In this document: one piece after another, positions 59,549 through 64,000 of the stretch
Numbering within the stretch: position 1 is the stretch's first letter
How the letters are laid out: each line of letters opens with the position of its first letter
DNA from: CAZQBY01 sp964592405 [NCBI: uncultured archaeon]
Lineage (GTDB): Archaea > Altiarchaeota > Altiarchaeia > JAFGQM01
Direction: 5' to 3'
NCBI GenBank assembly: GCA_964592405.1
Contig: CAZQBY010000003.1
Span: 20,329 to 84,328 of the forward strand
Length of the DNA stretch: 64,000 nucleotides
The notes under the pieces: generated by a model
The model's database searches: none
Seen by the model: the letters and a program-made list of their open reading frames with translations, nothing else
Told to the model about the DNA's origin: nothing
Program-made: the position numbers and the translations under genes

Positions 59549-60492
59549 AGGCTTTTCCACCATCCGGGATTATCTTTGTACCAATCAATTGTCTCGGCAA
59601 TTGCTTTCTCAAATATATAGCCGGGTTTCCACCCCAGCTTTTTTACCTTTGTGGAGTCCAGAGAGTATCTCCTGTCATGGCCCGGGCGGTCCCCGACAAA
59701 CTCGATATAGCTGTCATCGAGACCTATGTGAGATATTAAGAGTCTTACGACCTCGAGATTCGTCTTCTCATTCCCCCCTCCCACATTGTAGATCTCGCCC
59801 GGCTTTCCCTTGTGAACAATCAAATCGATCGCCTCGCAGTTGTCCAAGACGTATATCCAGTCTCTCACGTTCAGCCCGTCGCCATAGACCGGAACCTTTT
59901 TCCCGCGCAGAAGGTTCGTGATGGCCAGGGGGATGAGCTTCTCTGGGTATTGGTAGGGCCCGAAGTTGTTCGATGAGCGGGTTATGAAGGTCGGCAGGCC
60001 ATAGGTGACATGGTACGAGTTGACTATCATGTCCGCGGCCGCCTTGCTCGCTGAGTAGGGGGAGGATGGGTTGAGCGGGTCGGTCTCCCTAAAGGAGCCC
60101 TTCGCTATGCTGCCGTAGACCTCATCCGTTGATATCTGGACGTATCTATCAACGCCAAACTTCCGCGAGGCCTCGAGGAGTCGGTAGGTTCCTATGACGT
60201 CCGTCTTGACAAATGCGCCGGCATCCATTATCGACCGGTCCACGTGCGTCTCCGCGGCGAAGTTGATGACTATGTCCGAGTTCTTGACCAGCTTCTCGTC
60301 GGTCTTCCTGTCGCAGATGTCTCCCTTCACAAACCTTATCTTTTTCCTTATGTCCTTGAGGTTCTCCAGATTGCCGGCATAGGTCAGCTTGTCGAGGACA
60401 GTGATCTCGTAGTCGGGGTGCTTCTGCAGCATCATGCGTGTGAAGTTGCTCCCTATGAAGCCTGCGCCGCCAGTTATCAGGAGTCTTTTCAT
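59545..60492 (-). CDS. rfbB: dTDP-glucose 4,6-dehydratase
   Basis: A 315-residue extended SDR: LLITGGAGFIGSNFTRMML (NAD), STDEVYGSI, SPYSASKAAADM (Tyr-x-x-x-Lys), and RSSNNFGPYQYPEKLIPLAI, the RmlB hallmark. It converts dTDP-glucose to the 4-keto-6-deoxy sugar, second step to dTDP-rhamnose. It overlaps rfbC by 4 bases, and the two form a minus-strand operon facing rfbD-rfbA. Confidence 0.93.
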   Translation of the reverse strand: MKRLLITGGAGFIGSNFTRMMLQKHPDYEITVLDKLTYAGNLENLKDIRKKIRFVKGDICDRKTDEKLVKNSDIVINFAAETHVDRSIMDAGAFVKTDVIGTYRLLEASRKFGVDRYVQISTDEVYGSIAKGSFRETDPLNPSSPYSASKAAADMIVNSYHVTYGLPTFITRSSNNFGPYQYPEKLIPLAITNLLRGKKVPVYGDGLNVRDWIYVLDNCEAIDLIVHKGKPGEIYNVGGGNEKTNLEVVRLLISHIGLDDSYIEFVGDRPGHDRRYSLDSTKVKKLGWKPGYIFEKAIAETIDWYKDNPGWWKSL

Positions 60493-61052
60493 TTTTTTGA
60501 GTATTGGAAGTCAACACCAGCTTCAGAGAGCCTAGGCAGCCGCATGTCCTTCGCCGAAAGAAGTGGGTCTTTGACAGGCCACTTTATCCCAAGGGACTCG
60601 TCATTCCATATTATTCCTCGCTCGTTCTCGGGGGAATAGGGCTTAGTGGTGTTATAGATGACCTCTGCGGAATCGCTCAGGACACAAAAGCCATGGGCAA
60701 AGCCTTCCGGGATGTAGACCATCCGCCGGTTCTTGTCCGAAAGCCTTACCGAGACATGCTTACCGAATGTCGGCGAGCCCCTCCTTATGTCAACAGCCAC
60801 GTCAAATATCTCGCCGCTCACAACGCGGACCAGCTTGCCCTGTGCCATCGGCGGCTTCTGATAATGGAGGCCTCTCAGCACATTTTTGTGTGACAAAGAC
60901 TGGTTCTCCTGGACGAAAATGGGCGTTATGCCGAACTCCCGGAAATCGGCCTGCTTGTAGACCTCCATAAAAGAGCCTCTCTTACTTTTGAAGACCTTCG
61001 GCGTCACAAGAACCACGTCCGGGATTCTTAACCGCCTGAACCTGAAGGGCAT
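60489..61052 (-). CDS. rfbC: dTDP-4-dehydrorhamnose 3,5-epimerase
   Basis: The preferred start is ATG 61052 (MPFRFRRL), 9 codons inside the open frame that reaches 61079. The 187-residue cupin enzyme has KSKRGSFMEVYKQADF, VLRGLHYQKPP (catalytic His), GEIFDVAVDIRRGSPTFGK and MVYIPEGFAHGFCVLSD. It epimerises C3 and C5 of the keto sugar in the rhamnose pathway. Confidence 0.93.
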   Translation of the reverse strand: MPFRFRRLRIPDVVLVTPKVFKSKRGSFMEVYKQADFREFGITPIFVQENQSLSHKNVLRGLHYQKPPMAQGKLVRVVSGEIFDVAVDIRRGSPTFGKHVSVRLSDKNRRMVYIPEGFAHGFCVLSDSAEVIYNTTKPYSPENERGIIWNDESLGIKWPVKDPLLSAKDMRLPRLSEAGVDFQYSKK

Positions 61053-61102
61053 TTTGGTGATATTAATACGGCCAAACATTAATTATTAGGAGCCGAATAT
61101 AA

Positions 61103-61975
61103 ATGGAAAGGCTACTAATTACAGGATGCACAGGCCTGCTGGGGAGCAAGCTTGTAGAGAAGGCTCCCGAGGGCGCCAAAGTATACGGCGTTGCCCTTGA
61201 GAACCCCCGAGGAAAGACCAGATACGAGTTCAACAAACTGGACATAAGCGACAGGGACGAGACGACCAAACTAATTGCGAAGCTTGGGCCGGATACCGTC
61301 ATCCACACGGCCGCGCTGACCGGCGTGGACTACTGTGAGGAGCATCCTGAAGAAGCGCGCAGCGTGAACGCCTTGGGAACCGAGAATGTGGCCTTGGGAT
61401 GCAAAAAAACTGGCGCGAGGCTGGTTTATGTCTCAACAGACTATGTATTCGACGGCAAGAAGGGCATGTACGCGGAGACTGATACCCCAAATCCGATCAA
61501 CGTTTACGGCAAAACAAAGTTGGAGGGCGAGGCCTTGCTCAAAGAGGCGGGCATCGACTGGTGCATCGCCAGGACCAGCGTCCTTTATGGGTGGCATGAG
61601 AACTACAACTTCGCTAAGTGGGTCGTCGGAGAGCTGAGGGAGGGAAAGAGCATCAATGTCGTAAACGGGCAGTACTGCTCGCCGACGTTCGCCGACAACC
61701 TGGCGGAGGCCCTCCTGCTGTTGTCGGAGAAGGGAGCGACAGGCATTTTCCACACCGCCGGCAGCAAGAGGGTGTCAAGGTACGAATTTGCGGTGAAAAC
61801 GGCAGAGATCTTTGGCCTGGATTCAAATTTGATTAATCCGGTTACATCAGACAAGTTAAGGCAAAAAGCCAAACGGCCCAAAGATTCCTCCCTAGACATA
61901 AACAAGGCAAAAAAATCAGGATTGTATATGATGGACATTTATGAAGGACTAAACGAAATGAAAGGGAGCGAATAG
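61103..61975 (+). CDS. rfbD: dTDP-4-dehydrorhamnose reductase
   Basis: A 290-residue RmlD-family SDR: LLITGCTGLLGSKLVEKA, VIHTAALTGVDYCEEHPEEA, VSTDYVFDGKKGMYAETD and NVYGKTKLEGEALL (Tyr-x-x-x-Lys), ending in a RxxxSxLDxxK-like RPKDSSLDINKAKKSG. It makes dTDP-L-rhamnose with NADPH. Divergent from rfbC across 50 bases, with AT-rich promoter sequence, and followed after 1 base by rfbA. Confidence 0.92.
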   Translation: MERLLITGCTGLLGSKLVEKAPEGAKVYGVALENPRGKTRYEFNKLDISDRDETTKLIAKLGPDTVIHTAALTGVDYCEEHPEEARSVNALGTENVALGCKKTGARLVYVSTDYVFDGKKGMYAETDTPNPINVYGKTKLEGEALLKEAGIDWCIARTSVLYGWHENYNFAKWVVGELREGKSINVVNGQYCSPTFADNLAEALLLLSEKGATGIFHTAGSKRVSRYEFAVKTAEIFGLDSNLINPVTSDKLRQKAKRPKDSSLDINKAKKSGLYMMDIYEGLNEMKGSE

Positions 61976-61976
61976 A

Positions 61977-63053
61977 ATGAAGGGTCTTATACTAGCCGGC
62001 GGGAGAGGGACGCGGCTGAGGCCGCTCACCCACAGCGGGCCGAAGCAGCTGATACCGATTGCGAACAAGCCCGTCTTGTTCCATGCCATTGAGGACCTGA
62101 AGGAGGCAGGGATAAAGGATATCGGAATCGTGCTCGGATTGAACATGCCAGAGCAGATAAGGGCTGCGGTCGGCAACGGCTCCAAACTGGGTGTGAGAGT
62201 CACCTACATAGAGCAGGGCGAGGCCAAAGGCTTGGCCCACGCCATCGGCATCTCGCGGGATTTCTTGGGCGATGGGCCCTTTGTTGTCCATCTAGGAGAC
62301 AACGTCCTCAGACAAGGCATCAGGGAAATCATGAATGAGTTTAAGGGGAAAAAATCAGATGCTGGCATACTCCTCTCAAGGATAAAAAACCCTGAGAGGT
62401 TCGGCGTCGCGGAGATAAAGGGCGGCAAGGTGGTCAGGCTTGTGGAAAAGCCGAAGGTCCCGAAGAGCGACCTAGCACTCGTTGGCGTTTACTTTTTCAC
62501 CCGGCCGGTCTTTGACGCGATATCCCAGATAAAGCCTTCCAGAAGGGGGGAGCTCGAGATAGTCGACGCAATCCAGAGGATGATAGACAGCGGCTACAGG
62601 GTGGACTACCGCATAGTTGACGGCTGGTGGAAGGACATGGGCAGGCCTGAGGACGTGCTGGAGGCGAATAGAGTGTTCCTGGAGGACATTAAGACTTACA
62701 ACAAGGGGACAATCGGGAAGAACGTTAGAATCCAGGGACAAGTACAAATAGGCAAGGGGACAATAATTAGAGGCGATTCGGTGATACGTGGACCCGTGAG
62801 CATAGGCGAGAAGTGCGAAATCGTGGATGCTTGTATAGGCCCTTATTCCTCGGTCGGCAGCAACACGAAGATAATCGGCGGGGAGATTGAGGATTCCATA
62901 TTAATCGGCGATTCGGTGATAAGCTGCGGTAAGAGGATTGTCAGGAGCCTGATTGGCAGCAACTCGCGGGTCGTTTCATCTGAAAAAATGGGGGAGAGCG
63001 AGCAGAGACTTATCGTCGGCGACAACTCGGAGATTGAGTATGATGGCCAATAA
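61977..63053 (+). CDS. rfbA: Glucose-1-phosphate thymidylyltransferase, long form
   Basis: A 358-residue nucleotidyltransferase: LILAGGRGTRLRPLTHSGPK (signature), HLGDNVLRQGIREIM, RLVEKPKVPKSDLALVG. Beyond residue 240 a left-handed beta-helix appears as hexapeptide repeats (TIGKNVRIQGQVQIGKGTII ...). This matches the archaeal long RmlA class. It starts the dTDP-rhamnose pathway. Its stop overlaps the next ATG by 14 bases. Confidence 0.92.
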   Translation: MKGLILAGGRGTRLRPLTHSGPKQLIPIANKPVLFHAIEDLKEAGIKDIGIVLGLNMPEQIRAAVGNGSKLGVRVTYIEQGEAKGLAHAIGISRDFLGDGPFVVHLGDNVLRQGIREIMNEFKGKKSDAGILLSRIKNPERFGVAEIKGGKVVRLVEKPKVPKSDLALVGVYFFTRPVFDAISQIKPSRRGELEIVDAIQRMIDSGYRVDYRIVDGWWKDMGRPEDVLEANRVFLEDIKTYNKGTIGKNVRIQGQVQIGKGTIIRGDSVIRGPVSIGEKCEIVDACIGPYSSVGSNTKIIGGEIEDSILIGDSVISCGKRIVRSLIGSNSRVVSSEKMGESEQRLIVGDNSEIEYDGQ

Positions 63054-64000
63054 GGGGAGGATCAGACCAAAAAAGCAGGGGAAGCTGCCCTACGTGAGCA
63101 TCATAGTCCTGAATTACAACGGCAGGGCGCACCTGAAGGAGTGCTTTGAGTCGCTGCGCAGAATCAAGTATCCCAAAGACCGGTATGAGGTTATTATGGT
63201 GGACAACGCCTCCTCGGACGATTCAGTTATCTACACGAAGAAGAACTTCCCGTGGGTCAGAATCCTGAGGCTTGACAGGAACTACGGGTTCGCTGAAGGC
63301 AACAACAGGGGGGCGGAGATTGCAAAGGGGGAGCATATAGTGTTTTTGAACAATGACACCGTGGTCCATAGGGACTGGTTGATTGAGCTTGTTAAGGCCG
63401 CTATTGAGAATCCTAAGAGGATTTGTTCGCCCCTTATGCTGGATTATTACAGAAAAAACCGCGTGTTGGCAGGTAATATAAAGATGACCATATTTGGCAC
63501 TCATGTATGCGCAGGCCGTGGAACGCTTTATTCACCAGAGAAATTCACTCAAGTAGATACTTTTTTTCCAGATGGAGGTAGTATGCTGCTGAAAAAAGAG
63601 ACATTTGAAAAACTGAGTAAATTTGAGTCTTCTTATTTTATGTATGGCGAGGACGTGGCTATCGGGTGGAAAGCATGGCTGTTGGGGTATGAGCTGGTTT
63701 TTGTGCCATCCTCAATATACTGGCATAAGGTGGGGGCGTCGTCGGGAGGAGGGAATAAAGGGATTTATGTTTATTATTGCTTGAAAAATTCTATGACAAA
63801 TGTTTTGAAATACCCTGAGCTGCAGAATTCGGTGGTCATGTTGTTCTGGTTCCTTGTTGTCAGGAGCTTGTGGACTTTGCTTGAAGCTGTGAGGAATAAA
63901 AGACTATCTTCAGTAGTCGAAGTCCTGAGGGCAATATACGACTTTGTTAAGGAGAGCCCCAAAATACTCAGGGAGAGGAAAGCCATCCAGTTGAGGCGGG
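63040..64000 (+). CDS. GT2 glycosyltransferase, rhamnosyltransferase-like (3' truncated by window)
   Basis: Starts at ATG 63040 (MMANKGRIRPK) and is open to the window edge (320 codons). It has YVSIIVLNYNGRAHLKECFE, VIMVDNASSDDSVIYTKKNF, NYGFAEGNNRGAEIAKGEHI and FLNNDTVVHRDWL (DxD-like), followed by SYFMYGEDVAIGWKAWLLGY, the family's acceptor-side motif. Such GT2 enzymes use dTDP-rhamnose and other donors. Adjacent to the rhamnose genes, so a rhamnosyltransferase is likely but not proven. Confidence 0.85.
   Translation, partial: MMANKGRIRPKKQGKLPYVSIIVLNYNGRAHLKECFESLRRIKYPKDRYEVIMVDNASSDDSVIYTKKNFPWVRILRLDRNYGFAEGNNRGAEIAKGEHIVFLNNDTVVHRDWLIELVKAAIENPKRICSPLMLDYYRKNRVLAGNIKMTIFGTHVCAGRGTLYSPEKFTQVDTFFPDGGSMLLKKETFEKLSKFESSYFMYGEDVAIGWKAWLLGYELVFVPSSIYWHKVGASSGGGNKGIYVYYCLKNSMTNVLKYPELQNSVVMLFWFLVVRSLWTLLEAVRNKRLSSVVEVLRAIYDFVKESPKILRERKAIQLRR

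Noticed and set aside
1-64000. CRISPR array or cas genes
   Set aside because: No regularly spaced repeats with unique spacers and no Cas motifs were seen.
1-64000. Insertion sequences, integrases or prophage
   Set aside because: No transposase, tyrosine recombinase or virion motif was found; the tRNA-adjacent elements have no linked integrase.

Overview
The window is archaeal chromosome. Evidence: ribosomal protein L15e, a Hjc-type Holliday junction resolvase, PurP-type IMP biosynthesis, TrmJ, a free-standing 5S rRNA gene, two tRNA genes with bulge-helix-bulge introns, and T/A-rich TATA-like boxes about 20-30 bases upstream of many starts that look leaderless. Several cell-surface proteins carry CGDG/C-type cysteine-aspartate modules of a kind common in DPANN and Altiarchaeota-like genomes. 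I cannot fix the phylum from this window, and no virus or plasmid genes are seen.

Layout. 1-6200: end of an unknown gene, a SAM methyltransferase, an anchored OB-fold-like protein, trmJ, hjc and three surface-anchored proteins. 5960-6402: an orphan HMA-like domain beside a P-type ATPase remnant. 6470-11370: a hydrogenase locus (hypA, hypC, a DUF6390-like protein, a DMT exporter, a maturation protease, and group-3-like large and small subunits) without an electron-transfer partner subunit. 11470-18290: tRNA-Arg(TCG) with a 69-base intron, a cysteine-rich repeat protein, MFS and ABC transporters. 18438-26080: L15e, an aminotransferase, membrane proteins, two PurP-family proteins and a COG2509-like flavoprotein. 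26135-30194: a probable glucosylglycerate-type compatible-solute module (GT81-like synthase, HAD phosphatase, a Cys protein, a GH15-like hydrolase). 30363-38570: two tRNA-Gly genes (TCC with intron, GCC without), a beta-CASP nuclease, an SLC12-like transporter, an RNA m5C methyltransferase with its PUA partner, and a transglutaminase-like surface protein. 38570-44590: a membrane-anchored isoaspartyl methyltransferase, a spermidine-synthase-like membrane protein, AmrS-like radical SAM enzyme, 5S rRNA and MgtE. 44749-49118: surface proteins, one with a perfect 483-bp internal duplication. 49165-64000: a surface-glycan island (epimerase, GT2, GT4, GT-C, flippase and a complete dTDP-rhamnose pathway), running off the window in a GT2 gene.

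How the genes fit together. Many products act at the cell surface: signal peptide or N-terminal anchor, exported domain, one C-terminal membrane helix, often a charged coiled-coil tail. The glycan island probably builds a rhamnose-containing glycan for such proteins or for lipids. The solute module, the SLC12-like transporter and MgtE point to osmotic and ion homeostasis.

Most unusual signals: two closely related ~65-nt elements (possibly a third) each lying just downstream of a tRNA gene, with a compensatory base change in a predicted hairpin; the 483-bp perfect intragenic repeat with a short converted patch in a third repeat; a cysteine-stapled helical repeat protein; a hydrogenase lacking its partner; and gene remnants (P-type ATPase, an acetyltransferase-like gene, a split membrane gene upstream of hypA).
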